In this document: positions 33,049 to 41,216 of the stretch, piece by piece | Numbering within the stretch: the stretch's first letter is position 1 | Layout: each line of letters starts with the position of its first letter | Assembly: GCF_003002065.1 (NCBI RefSeq) | Contig: NZ_PVZG01000001.1 | Coordinates: 911,180-975,179, forward strand | Direction: 5' to 3' | DNA from: Pseudosporangium ferrugineum | Lineage (GTDB): Bacteria > Actinomycetota > Actinomycetes > Mycobacteriales > Micromonosporaceae | Length of the DNA: 64,000 nt | Notes under the pieces: generated by a model | The model's input: only the letters and a program-made list of their open reading frames with translations | Told to the model about the DNA's origin: nothing | Database searches by the model: none | Program-made: the position numbers and the translations under genes

Positions 33049-34412
33049 GCCGGGGCGGGCACGGCCGCCGCGGCCGTCACCACGCGGCGGGCCATCGCCG
33101 GGTCGGCCGCCCAGTGCAGGTGCAGGTAGGACGCGTGCAGGGCGGGGGCCGCGAAACCCTCCGGGTCCGCGCCGCGCCACGCCCAGGCCGCTCCCCCGGC
33201 GGGTTCGAGCAGCAGGCCCGAGCGGGGGTGGACGGTGGTCCGGTGGAACTCGTGGCCGGTGATGCGCGAGCCCGCCGGCAGCAGGGGGCTGTCCGCCAGC
33301 GCCACCGCGTCGCGGTAGCCGAGGGTCAGCGACGGGGTCATCGCCGCGTCCGCGTCGAGGACGCCGCACATCGGGGCGCCGTCGAGGGTGCGGCAGAGCC
33401 AGAGCAGGCCCGCGCATTCGGCGACGATCGGCATGCGTACGGCCGCCATCGACGCCACGGCCAGGCGCAGGGGTTCGTTGGCGGACAGCTCGGAGGCGTA
33501 CACCTCGGGAAAGCCGCCGCCGACGACCAGCGCGCGGGTGCCCTCGGGCAGGGTCTCGTCCCGCAGCGGGTCGACCACCACGACGTCGGCGCCCGCGCCG
33601 GTGAGAAGTTCGGCCGTCTCGGCGTACGCGAAGGTGAAGGCCGGGCCGCCGGCGAGCGCGACCACGGGACGGCCCGGCACCGGCTCGGCGGTGGCCGGGC
33701 TCCAGGGCGTCGCCGTCAGCGGGGGTGCGGAGCGGGCCAGCGCCAGGACCGCGTCGAGGTCCACCGCCGACTCCACGAGCGTGGCCAGGGCGTCGACGGA
33801 GGCCAGCGCCTCGGCCCGGCGCTCGGCGGCCGGCACCAGGCCGAGATGCCGCGACGGCGCCTCCACGGCGGCGGCCCGGCGCAGCGCCCCGAGCACCGGC
33901 GTGCCCACCTCCTCGCACGCCTCCCGCAGCAGCGCCTCGTGCCGGTCCGAGCCGACCTGGTTGAGGATCACCCCGCCCAGCCGCACCGTGCCGAAGCTGC
34001 GGAAGCCGTGCACCAGCGCGGCGACGGACCGCCCCTGCGCGGCCGCGTTCACGACCAGCACCACCGGCGCGTCGAGCAGGGCCGCCACGTGCGCGGTCGA
34101 GCCGGTGTCACCGGCGCCGGTCCGGCCGTCGTAGAGCCCCATGACACCCTCGACGACGGCCAGGTCGGTGCCCGCCGAGCCGTGCGCGAAGAGCGGCCCG
34201 ATCAGCTCCTCGCCGACCATGACCGGGTCGAGGTTGCGCCCCGGCCGCCCGGCGGCGAGCGCGTGATAGCCCGGATCGATGTAGTCCGGCCCCACCTTGA
34301 AGGGCGAGACCGACAGACCCCTTCCCGCGCACGCCGCCAGCAGGCCCGTCGCCACGGTGGTCTTGCCGTGCCCGGACGCCGGCGCGGCGATGACGATCCG
34401 CGGGATGCTCAC
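33045..34412 (-). CDS. cobB: Cobyrinate a,c-diamide synthase
   Basis: 455-residue CobB/CbiA amidotransferase that amidates the a and c side chains of (hydrogeno)cobyrinate using glutamine and ATP. N-terminal DTB-synthetase-like ATPase with APASGHGKTTVATG, FKVGPDYIDPGYH and EGVMGLYDG. C-terminal class I glutamine amidotransferase domain with the nucleophile Cys in ECAGLLWLC and the conserved ITGHEFHRTTV. GTG start overlaps the cobO stop (GTGA). All catalytic motifs appear intact. Confidence 0.95.
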   Translation of the reverse strand: MSIPRIVIAAPASGHGKTTVATGLLAACAGRGLSVSPFKVGPDYIDPGYHALAAGRPGRNLDPVMVGEELIGPLFAHGSAGTDLAVVEGVMGLYDGRTGAGDTGSTAHVAALLDAPVVLVVNAAAQGRSVAALVHGFRSFGTVRLGGVILNQVGSDRHEALLREACEEVGTPVLGALRRAAAVEAPSRHLGLVPAAERRAEALASVDALATLVESAVDLDAVLALARSAPPLTATPWSPATAEPVPGRPVVALAGGPAFTFAYAETAELLTGAGADVVVVDPLRDETLPEGTRALVVGGGFPEVYASELSANEPLRLAVASMAAVRMPIVAECAGLLWLCRTLDGAPMCGVLDADAAMTPSLTLGYRDAVALADSPLLPAGSRITGHEFHRTTVHPRSGLLLEPAGGAAWAWRGADPEGFAAPALHASYLHLHWAADPAMARRVVTAAAAVPAPA

Positions 34413-35011
34413 CACTCGATGCCCCGCTGTCCCTTGCGGCCCGCGTCCATCGGGTGCTTCACCTTGGTCATCTCGGTGACCAGGTCCGCGGCGGCCAGCA
34501 GCTCGGGGTGGGCGTCGCGCCCGGTGATGACGACGTGTTGCACCCCGGGCCGCTCCCGCAGGGTGGCCACCACGTCCGCGACGTCCACCCACCCCCACTT
34601 CATCGGGTAGGTGAACTCGTCGAGCACGTAGAAGGTGTGCGTCTCGGCGGCGAGATCCCGCTTGATCTGCGCCCACCCCTCGGCGGCCTCGGCGGCGTGG
34701 TCCCGCTCGGTGCCGGCCCGCTGGATCCACGACCAGCCCTCGCCCATCTTGTGCCAGGCGACGGGCGCCCCGCCGGGCACCTGGCCGAGCGCCTTGAGCG
34801 CGGCCTCCTCGCCGACCCGCCACTTCTCGCTCTTGACGAACTGGAACACGCCGACGGGCCACCCCGCGTTCCAGGCCCGCAACGCCATCCCGAAGGCGGC
34901 GGTCGACTTCCCCTTGCCGTGTCCGGTGTGGACGGCGAGCACGGCCTGGCGGCGGCGCTGCCGCGTGGTGAGCCCGTCGTCGGGCACGCTGGTGACCTGT
35001 CCCTGCGGCAT
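34409..35011 (-). CDS. cobO: Cob(I)yrinic acid a,c-diamide adenosyltransferase
   Basis: 200-residue CobO/CobA-type corrinoid adenosyltransferase that adds the 5'-deoxyadenosyl ligand. P-loop HTGHGKGKSTAAFG, then GVFQFVKSEKWRVGEE, YVLDEFTYPMKWGW and HVVITGRDAHPELLAAADLVTEMTKVKHP, all typical and intact. The ATG overlaps the stop of the upstream chelatase gene by 1 nt (TGATG). Confidence 0.96.
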   Translation of the reverse strand: MPQGQVTSVPDDGLTTRQRRRQAVLAVHTGHGKGKSTAAFGMALRAWNAGWPVGVFQFVKSEKWRVGEEAALKALGQVPGGAPVAWHKMGEGWSWIQRAGTERDHAAEAAEGWAQIKRDLAAETHTFYVLDEFTYPMKWGWVDVADVVATLRERPGVQHVVITGRDAHPELLAAADLVTEMTKVKHPMDAGRKGQRGIEW

Positions 35012-37140
35012 CAGGCAGCCCTCCCGGGGTGCACGCCGGCCGGTCCCGGCCGGTGGTGGGTCGCTCCGTCGGCGGCCAGGGCCTCCAGCGGCAGGACGTC
35101 GGCGTCCAGCGCGGTCGCGAGCCGCCGGGCGAGGCCGAGCCGCACCGGCCCGGACTCGCAGTCGACGACGACCGTGGCGACGCCGGCCAGCACCGGGGCC
35201 AGCAGCACCGGGTCGGCGCCGCTGGTCGCGCGCCCGTCGGTGACCACGACCAGCAGCGGGCGGCGGCGCGGGTCACGGCGGCGCTCGGTGGCGATCGTGG
35301 CGGCGGCGGCCCGCAGGCCGGCCGCCAGCGGGGTGCGCCCGCCGGTGCGCAGGCTCGCGAGCCGCAGCACGCCGACCTCGTGGCTGGAGGTGGGGGGCAG
35401 CACCTGCTCGGCCGACGACCCCCGGAACGTGATCATGCCGATCCGGTCCCGCCGCTGGTAGGCGTCGCGCAGCAGCGACAGCACCGCGGTCTTCACCACG
35501 GTCATCCGCTTGCGGGCCGCCATCGACCCGGACGCGTCCACGACGAACAGCACGAGGTTGGCCTCCCGGCCGACGTGCACGGACTCGCGCAGGTCACCGG
35601 GCCGGACCCCGGCCCCGCCGCGGTGCAGCGCCGCCCGCAGGGTCGCCGGAAGGTGCGGCGCGCCGCTGAGCCTGCCGCGTGGCACCCGCGATCCGACGAC
35701 CCGCCCCCGCCGCGCGAAGGCAGGCGACCGGCGCCCGGCATGCCCGCCCTCGCCCCGCGCGGCGATCCGCAGCGTCCGCGGCCGGTACGCCGCCCCGGCC
35801 GCCGCGCCCTTCCGCCCCGCCGGGCCGTTCCGGCCGCCGCCCTCTTCCGGACCGGCTTCGTGCGAAGCGGTTCCCCGCTCCTCCGAGCCGTCACTGCCGC
35901 CTCCCGGCCCGCCCGGCCCCCCACCGTCCGGACCGCCGCTGTCCGGCGCGCCGCTGTCCCACCCGCTGCTGCCCGGCCCGCCGCTGCCCGGCCCGGTGCC
36001 GTCCGGCCCGCCGCTGCCCGGTCCGTTGCTGTCCGATCCGCTGCTGCCCGGATCCCCGGTGTCCGGACCGGTGTCGCCGGGGCCGGGCCCGCCCGCGTCC
36101 GGCGGCGGTGGCGGCTCGTCCGGGTCGTCGCCGCCCGCCTCCCGCAGCGCCTCCTCGAGCCGCTGCTCGTCGGTGCCGGGCGGATCCAGCGGGTCCTTGC
36201 GGCGCCGGTGCGGCAACGCCAGCCGCGCCGCGTCGCGCACGTCCCCCGCCGTCACCCGCTCCCGGCCGTGCCAGGCGGCCAGCGCCACCGCGCACCTCGC
36301 CACCACGAGGTCGGCGCGCATGCCGTCCACCCCGTACGCCAGGCAGATCCGGGCGATCCGGTCCAGCTCCGCGTCCGGCAGCAGGACCGCCGGCACCGCG
36401 GCCCGGGCCGTCGCGATCCGGGCGGCCAGCGAGGTCTCGGCGGCGGCGAACCGGGCCGCGAAACCGTCCGGGTCCGCCTCGTACGCGAGCCGCCGCCGCA
36501 CCACCTCGGCCCGCTGCACCGCCTCCCGCGGCGCGGACACCGTCACCACCAGCCCGAACCGGTCGACGAGCTGGGGCCGCGGCTCGCCCTCCTCGGGGTT
36601 CATCGTGCCGACCAGCAGGAAGCGGGCCGCGTGCTTGACCGAGACGCCGTCGCGTTCCACGTGCGCGCGCCCCATCGCCGCCGCGTCCAGCAGCAGGTCG
36701 ACGAGGTGGTCGGGCAGCAGGTTGACCTCGTCGACGTACAGCGCGCCGCGGTGGGCCGCCGCCAGCAGGCCCGGCTCGTACGCCTTCACGCCGTCGGCGA
36801 GCGCCCGCTGGATGTCGAGGGTGCCGACGACCCGGTCCTCGGTGGCGCCGACCGGCAGCTCGACCAGCGTGGCCGGCCGGTGCCCGTGCGGCGCGCCGGG
36901 CTCGTGCGGGCCGTCGGGGCAACCGGGGTCGGGCGCGCCGGGATCGCACGCGAAGCGGCAGCCGCGCACCACGTCGACCTCGGGCAGCAGGGTGGCGAGG
37001 GCGCGCACCACGGTGCTCTTGGCGGTGCCCTTCTCCCCCCGGACGAGCACCCCGCCGACGGCCGGTGACACCGCCGTGAGCAGGAGGGCGAGGCGCAGAT
37101 CGTCAAGGCCGACGACGGCGGAGAACGGATACGGCGTCAC
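35011..37140 (-). CDS. Magnesium/cobalt chelatase subunit, fused ChlI-ChlD type
   Basis: 709 residues. The N-terminal AAA+ domain (about 1-320) has Walker A GEKGTAKST, the ALYVDEVNLLPDHLVD Walker B region and VGTMNPEEGEPRPQL. A Gly/Ser/Asp/Pro low-complexity linker (about 340-420) follows, then a C-terminal von Willebrand A domain with MIDAS DASGS in LVLFVVDASGSMAARKR. In a cobalamin operon this is probably the ATPase partner of cobaltochelatase CobN, which is not in the window. GTG 37140 is chosen because AAAGGA lies 7 nt upstream and it directly follows the riboswitch; an upstream ATG would lie inside the riboswitch. Confidence 0.93.
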   Translation of the reverse strand: MTPYPFSAVVGLDDLRLALLLTAVSPAVGGVLVRGEKGTAKSTVVRALATLLPEVDVVRGCRFACDPGAPDPGCPDGPHEPGAPHGHRPATLVELPVGATEDRVVGTLDIQRALADGVKAYEPGLLAAAHRGALYVDEVNLLPDHLVDLLLDAAAMGRAHVERDGVSVKHAARFLLVGTMNPEEGEPRPQLVDRFGLVVTVSAPREAVQRAEVVRRRLAYEADPDGFAARFAAAETSLAARIATARAAVPAVLLPDAELDRIARICLAYGVDGMRADLVVARCAVALAAWHGRERVTAGDVRDAARLALPHRRRKDPLDPPGTDEQRLEEALREAGGDDPDEPPPPPDAGGPGPGDTGPDTGDPGSSGSDSNGPGSGGPDGTGPGSGGPGSSGWDSGAPDSGGPDGGGPGGPGGGSDGSEERGTASHEAGPEEGGGRNGPAGRKGAAAGAAYRPRTLRIAARGEGGHAGRRSPAFARRGRVVGSRVPRGRLSGAPHLPATLRAALHRGGAGVRPGDLRESVHVGREANLVLFVVDASGSMAARKRMTVVKTAVLSLLRDAYQRRDRIGMITFRGSSAEQVLPPTSSHEVGVLRLASLRTGGRTPLAAGLRAAAATIATERRRDPRRRPLLVVVTDGRATSGADPVLLAPVLAGVATVVVDCESGPVRLGLARRLATALDADVLPLEALAADGATHHRPGPAGVHPGRAA

Positions 37141-37164
37141 GCCACGGTCCTTTCCGCGGGTGTC

Positions 37165-37300
37165 CACGCCCGCGTGCAGAGGGAGCGAGCGGCCGGAGTC
37201 TCCTGACTCCCGGGCAGCCGCCGGCCGCCCGGTCACAGTGGCGGGACCGTCCCGGATTCGCACCGGGTTCCTCCGCTTACCGCTCGCGGGTCACTCTGTC
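37165..37300 (-). promoter_or_regulatory. Cobalamin (AdoCbl) riboswitch
   Basis: On the minus strand the leader of the chelatase gene contains GGTGCGAATCCGGGACGGT followed by CCCGCCACTGTGACC, the classic receptor and B12-box sequence (B12 box at plus 37231-37242), and then GGGAGTCAGGAGACTCC, the next conserved element. It should repress the downstream cobalamin operon when coenzyme B12 is abundant. End points are approximate. Confidence 0.93.
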
Positions 37301-37343
37301 GCACCGCCGCCCACCCCGTCAACGCGGACCGCCGTGGCCATCC

Positions 37344-38921
37344 TCACCCGCGAACCGGGGTCCCGACCGCCTTCTCCGTGCCGGGCAGCGGCGACGGCGC
37401 CAGCCTGTCCAACTCGGTCAGCACGTCGGTGACCGCGAGCGCCGACTTCTCCACCAGCGGCCGCAACCGCTTGTAGAGCGCGGCGTCCGCCTCGTCCGGC
37501 CGGGTGTGCGCGGTGATCTCCACCAGCGCCGCGGCCCGGTCCAGGTCGGGCAGCTCGCCGATCGCGTGCAGCCCGAGCAGGCACGCGCCGAGCGCCGTCC
37601 CCTCGGGCGTGTTCGCGATCGCCACCGGCAGGTCCAGCGCCGACGCCAGCACCCCGACCCACAGCTCCGACGCGACCGCCCCGCCGGTGGCGCGCACCTC
37701 GGTCATCGGCACGCCCTCGGCGGCGAAGGTGTCCCGCACCAGCGCCAGCTGCTGGCACACCCCCTCGACCGCCGCCCGGACCAGATGCGCCCGGCCGTGC
37801 TCGCGCCGGAGCCCGAGGTACGCACCGCGCATCCCGCCGCGCCACCAGGGCGCCCGCTCGCCCAGCAGGTACGGTAGGCAGATCAGCCCGTCGCTGCCGG
37901 CCGCGACCGTGGCCGCCTCGACCAGCAGCGCGGCGTCGCGGACGTCGGCGTCCTCCCCCTCGGCGGGCGGGCGGTCGAAGCCCTCGGCCATGGTCTGCCC
38001 GGCCCAGCGCACCACCGAGCCGGCGTTGTTGACGGCGCCGCCGAGCACCCACCGGTCCTCGGTCAGCGCGTAGCAGAACAGCCGGCCGGCCTTGTCCGCG
38101 ATCGGCGCGTTCACCACCGTGCGCAGCGCGCCGCTGGTGCCCAGGGACACCGCGGCCACGCCGGCCGGCGTGGCGCCGACGCCGAGGTTGGCGAGCGGTC
38201 CGTCGGCCGCGCCGATGATCAGCGGGGTGTCCGCCGGCAGTCCCGCCGCCGCGGCCACCTCGGCGTGCAGCTTGAGCGCGGTGGTGGTCGGCACGACCTC
38301 CGCGAGCCGCCCCGCGTCGATGCCGGCGATGTCGAGCGCCTCGGGGTCCCAGCGGCGCTCGTGGATGTCGTACAACCCGGTGCCGGAGGCGACGGAGAGA
38401 TCGACCACGAAGGCGTCCCGGGCGAGCCCGCTGAGCACGACCTCCTTGACGCCGCCCCAGCGCGGCGTGTCACGCAGCATCGCCGGGTCCTCGGCGCGCC
38501 ACCAGGCGAGCTTGGCGAGTGGTGCCATCGGGTGCACCGGGGTGCCGGTCCGCGCCTGGAGCGGCTTGGCCCGGCCGGCGGCGGCGAGCTCGTCGCTCTG
38601 CGCCGAGGACCGGTTGTCCGCCCAGGTGATGAGCGGGCCGGTGGGGTTGCCGCCGGCGTCCATCGGCACCAGGCCGTGCAGGAACGCGCTGAGGCTGACG
38701 GCGAGCACCCGGTCACCGCGCTCCCGGCACTCCCGCGCGACGGTGACCAGCGCCTCGGTGGCGGCGTCGCGCAGCCGGACGGGGTCGAGCTCGGCCCGCC
38801 CCGGACCGGGCACGGACAGCGGGTAGTGCACGCTGGTCATCGCGCGCACCTCGCCGTCGAGCCCCGCGGCGATCGCCTTGGTGGCGGTGGTTCCGGTGTC
38901 GATCCCGATGACGACGTCCAT
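37344..38921 (-). CDS. gntK: FGGY-family carbohydrate kinase, gluconokinase-like
   Basis: 525-residue sugar kinase of the FGGY/ASKHA fold. N-terminal phosphate-1 motif VVIGIDTGTTATKAIA, LITWADNRSSAQ, HPMAPLAKLAWW, phosphate-2 region AAVSLGTSGALRTV, FGGY signature region around LICLPYLLGERAPWW and the adenosine segment VRATGGAVASELWVGVLASAL. The gluconate assignment follows the closest family pattern (MAPL.KL.W) but is not certain. GGAGGG lies upstream of ATG 38921. It ends 44 bp before the riboswitch region. The ArsR gene upstream, co-directional, may regulate it. Confidence 0.85.
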   Translation of the reverse strand: MDVVIGIDTGTTATKAIAAGLDGEVRAMTSVHYPLSVPGPGRAELDPVRLRDAATEALVTVARECRERGDRVLAVSLSAFLHGLVPMDAGGNPTGPLITWADNRSSAQSDELAAAGRAKPLQARTGTPVHPMAPLAKLAWWRAEDPAMLRDTPRWGGVKEVVLSGLARDAFVVDLSVASGTGLYDIHERRWDPEALDIAGIDAGRLAEVVPTTTALKLHAEVAAAAGLPADTPLIIGAADGPLANLGVGATPAGVAAVSLGTSGALRTVVNAPIADKAGRLFCYALTEDRWVLGGAVNNAGSVVRWAGQTMAEGFDRPPAEGEDADVRDAALLVEAATVAAGSDGLICLPYLLGERAPWWRGGMRGAYLGLRREHGRAHLVRAAVEGVCQQLALVRDTFAAEGVPMTEVRATGGAVASELWVGVLASALDLPVAIANTPEGTALGACLLGLHAIGELPDLDRAAALVEITAHTRPDEADAALYKRLRPLVEKSALAVTDVLTELDRLAPSPLPGTEKAVGTPVRG

Positions 38922-39020
38922 GCACCCTCCCGAGTTCGCGGCCGGCACCCGGCACCCGGCGACGAACATGCCCGCTGCGGCGCCCGCTCAAGCGGCGGCC
39001 GCGAGCGGCCTGCCGAAACC

Positions 39021-39290
39021 CTAACCCGACCAGATCCTCCGGTACGGCGTGAGCCACGCCTCGAGCGCACGGAACGGCCCGGGCTCGAGGCGGTAGATCC
39101 GTTGCTGGGCGGCGGTGCGGCTCGACACGAACCCCGCCTCGCGCAGCACCTTGAGGTGCTTGGACACCGCGGGCTGGCTCAGGGCGAGGACGCCGACCAG
39201 GTCACCGACGCTGCGTTCGGCGAGCCGCAACTCGTCGAGGATGCGGCGCCGGGTGGGCTCGGCCAGCACGGAGATGGCATCGACGGGCAC
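39021..39290 (-). CDS. ArsR-family transcription regulator
   Basis: 89-residue winged-helix repressor-type protein: ISVLAEPTRRRILDEL, LVGVLALSQPAVSKHLKVLREAGFV and a wing SSRTAAQQRIYRLEPGPF. No metal-binding CxC motif is present, so it is the SdpR/ArsR subgroup often controlling neighbouring genes. Candidates are gluconokinase (downstream, same strand) or the divergent glycosyltransferase. GTG start lacks a clear ribosome site. The upstream 65 bp hold GGGTTATATAACCGTC, an AT-rich palindromic TTATATAA that may be its operator. Confidence 0.88.
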   Translation of the reverse strand: MPVDAISVLAEPTRRRILDELRLAERSVGDLVGVLALSQPAVSKHLKVLREAGFVSSRTAAQQRIYRLEPGPFRALEAWLTPYRRIWSG

Positions 39291-39312
39291 GCGAGCGACT
39301 ATTCCACTCGGG

Positions 39313-39328
39313 TTATATAACCGTCAAG
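39313..39328. promoter_or_regulatory. AT-rich palindrome GGTTATATAACC between arsR and glycosyltransferase
   Basis: GGTTATATAACC is a 12-bp perfect palindrome in the 65-bp divergent region. In such GC-rich DNA it stands out and may be an ArsR-type operator or a promoter core. Confidence 0.5.
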
Positions 39329-39355
39329 GCATGAAAGCGGTGCGATGATGGCCGG

Positions 39356-40963
39356 GTGCGGGTGCTGATCGTGACCTCCGGATCCACCGGCGACGTGGCG
39401 CCGTACACGGGCCTCGGCGAACGGCTCCGGGCCGCCGGCCACGACGTCACCCTCGCCACCCACGAGCCGTTCCGCGACCGGATCGCGCTGCCGTTCGTGC
39501 CGCTCCCCGGCGACCTGCGCCGGATCCTGCCCCGGGCGCGCGGGCAGGACGGCACGGGTTCGGGGACGAGCCCGTGGGCCCTCGCCCGCCTGCGGCGCAT
39601 CGCCCGCCCGCTGATCGCCGAGCTGGCCGGGGGCGTGGCTGCCGCCGTACGCGAGACCCACCCCGAGGTTCTGCTGCTGTCCACGCTGGTCGCGCCGCTC
39701 GGCTATCAGGTCGCCGAGGCCGCGGGCATCCCCTGGGCCGGGGTGTTCCTCCAGCCGCTGTACCCGACCGGCGACTTCGGACCGGTGCTGGTGGGCGGCC
39801 GCTCGGCGGGCCGCACCGCCAACCGCCTGATGGGCCGGATCACCGAGGCCGCCGCCCGCCCGCTCTACCGCGCGCCGATCCGCGGCCTGCGCGCGGAGCT
39901 GGGCCTCCCCCGGGTCGGCACCCGGCGCCTCCAGCGCGAGCAGCAGCACCGCTGGCCCACCTTCCACGGCTTCAGCCCGTCGGTGGTGCCCCGCCCCACG
40001 GACTGGCCGGCGTCCCAGGAGATCGTCGGCTACTGGTGGCCCGCCCACCCACCCGGCCGGCCGTCGCCGCCCGATCGGCACACGCTCCCCGGACCCGGGA
40101 CCCCGGCCACCGCGCCGCCGGCCACCGCGCCGCCGGTCGCCGGGCCGCCGGTCGCCGCGCCGCCGGCCACCGTGCCGCCAGCCACCGCGCCGCCGGTCGG
40201 TCCGCAACCGCTTCCCCAGTCCGGGACGCCCGTGGCCCCGCCGCCGGCCGATCCGCAACCGGTCCCCGGACCCGGGGCGCCGGTCGCCGGGCCGCCGGCG
40301 CTTTCCGGATCCGGGACGCCGGTCGCCGAGGTCGAGGCGTTTCTCGCGGCCGGGCCGCCGCCGGTCTTCGTGGGGTTCGGCAGCATGGCGCCCGGGCACG
40401 GCGGGCGCCTGGCCGGGCCGGTGCTGGCGGCGGTGCGGGCCGCCGGGGTCCGCGCGGTGGTGCAGGCCGGCTGGTCGGGGCTGCGGGCCGGCGACGAGCC
40501 CGGCGTGCTGAGCGTGGGCGCCCTGCCGCACGACTGGCTGTTTCCGCGGATGGCGGCAGTTGTGCACCATGCGGGGGCCGGGACGACGGCGGCGGGGCTG
40601 CGGGCGGGGGTGCCGGCGGTGGCCGTGCCGGTGCTCGCGGATCAGCCGTTCTGGGCTTGGCGGCTGCACGCCCTGGGGGTGAGCCCGCGGCCGCTCCCGT
40701 TCTCCCGGCTGACCGCGGACCGGCTCGCGGCGGCGCTGACCGAGGCCACGACGGACCCCCGGATGCGCGCACGAGCCGCCGCCCTCGCCGCGGACCTGGC
40801 GCGCGAGGACGGCGCCGCCCGGATCATCGAGTGGCTCGCGGAACTCGGAGAAGCCGCCAGCCGGGCGACAGCGGCCCGCCGGGCGACAGCGGCCCGGCCC
40901 GGCGCCGGGCCCTCGCCCCGGACGACGGCCGGGCCCCCACCCCGCACGACGGCCGGGCCCTGA
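39356..40963 (+). CDS. GT1/UGT-like glycosyltransferase with Pro-rich linker
   Basis: 535 residues. N-terminal acceptor domain (MRVLIVTSGSTGDVAPYTGLGERLRAAGHDVTLATH) and C-terminal donor domain (PPVFVGFGSMAPGHG, VLSVGALPHDWLFPRMAAVVHHAGAGTTAAGLRAGVPAVAVPVLADQPFWA) of the sterol/macrolide glycosyltransferase group. Between them lies a low-complexity Pro/Ala/Gly/Thr insert (about residues 232-325), far longer than the usual linker. The C-terminal 40 residues are also repetitive (RATAARRATAARPG). GTG start. A nucleotide-sugar donor and a lipid or macrolide acceptor are likely. A natural product or glycolipid role cannot be decided. Confidence 0.87.
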   Translation: MRVLIVTSGSTGDVAPYTGLGERLRAAGHDVTLATHEPFRDRIALPFVPLPGDLRRILPRARGQDGTGSGTSPWALARLRRIARPLIAELAGGVAAAVRETHPEVLLLSTLVAPLGYQVAEAAGIPWAGVFLQPLYPTGDFGPVLVGGRSAGRTANRLMGRITEAAARPLYRAPIRGLRAELGLPRVGTRRLQREQQHRWPTFHGFSPSVVPRPTDWPASQEIVGYWWPAHPPGRPSPPDRHTLPGPGTPATAPPATAPPVAGPPVAAPPATVPPATAPPVGPQPLPQSGTPVAPPPADPQPVPGPGAPVAGPPALSGSGTPVAEVEAFLAAGPPPVFVGFGSMAPGHGGRLAGPVLAAVRAAGVRAVVQAGWSGLRAGDEPGVLSVGALPHDWLFPRMAAVVHHAGAGTTAAGLRAGVPAVAVPVLADQPFWAWRLHALGVSPRPLPFSRLTADRLAAALTEATTDPRMRARAAALAADLAREDGAARIIEWLAELGEAASRATAARRATAARPGAGPSPRTTAGPPPRTTAGP

Positions 40964-41009
40964 CCCCGCACGACGTGACGGCGACGATCGCCCTCGCCCG
41001 TGCCCGGAA

Positions 41010-41161
41010 GAAGCCGGGCAGCACGCGGGAAGCCGGGCCGTGTGGGGGAAGCCGGGCCGTGTGCGGGAAGCCGGGCCGTGTGCGGGAAGCCGGGCCGTGT
41101 GCGGGAAGCCGGGCCGTGTGCGGGAAGCCGGGCCGTGCGCGAGAAGCCGGGCAGCGCGCGG
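41010..41161 (+). repeat. 19-bp tandem repeat array, 8 copies
   Basis: Unit GAAGCCGGGCCGTGTGCGG starts at 41010, 41029, 41048, 41067, 41086, 41105, 41124 and 41143. Inner copies are almost identical; the first and last share a variant (CAGCACGCG/CAGCGCGCG). The 19-bp period is not a multiple of three, so it is not coding. It fills most of the 253-bp gap between the glycosyltransferase and the citrate synthase stop; the rest of the gap shows nothing else. Confidence 0.93.
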
Positions 41162-41216
41162 CGGAGACGCCGCCGGCCGCCCCGGAGAGCCGGGACGGCC
41201 GGGAGGCGGAAGCGGG

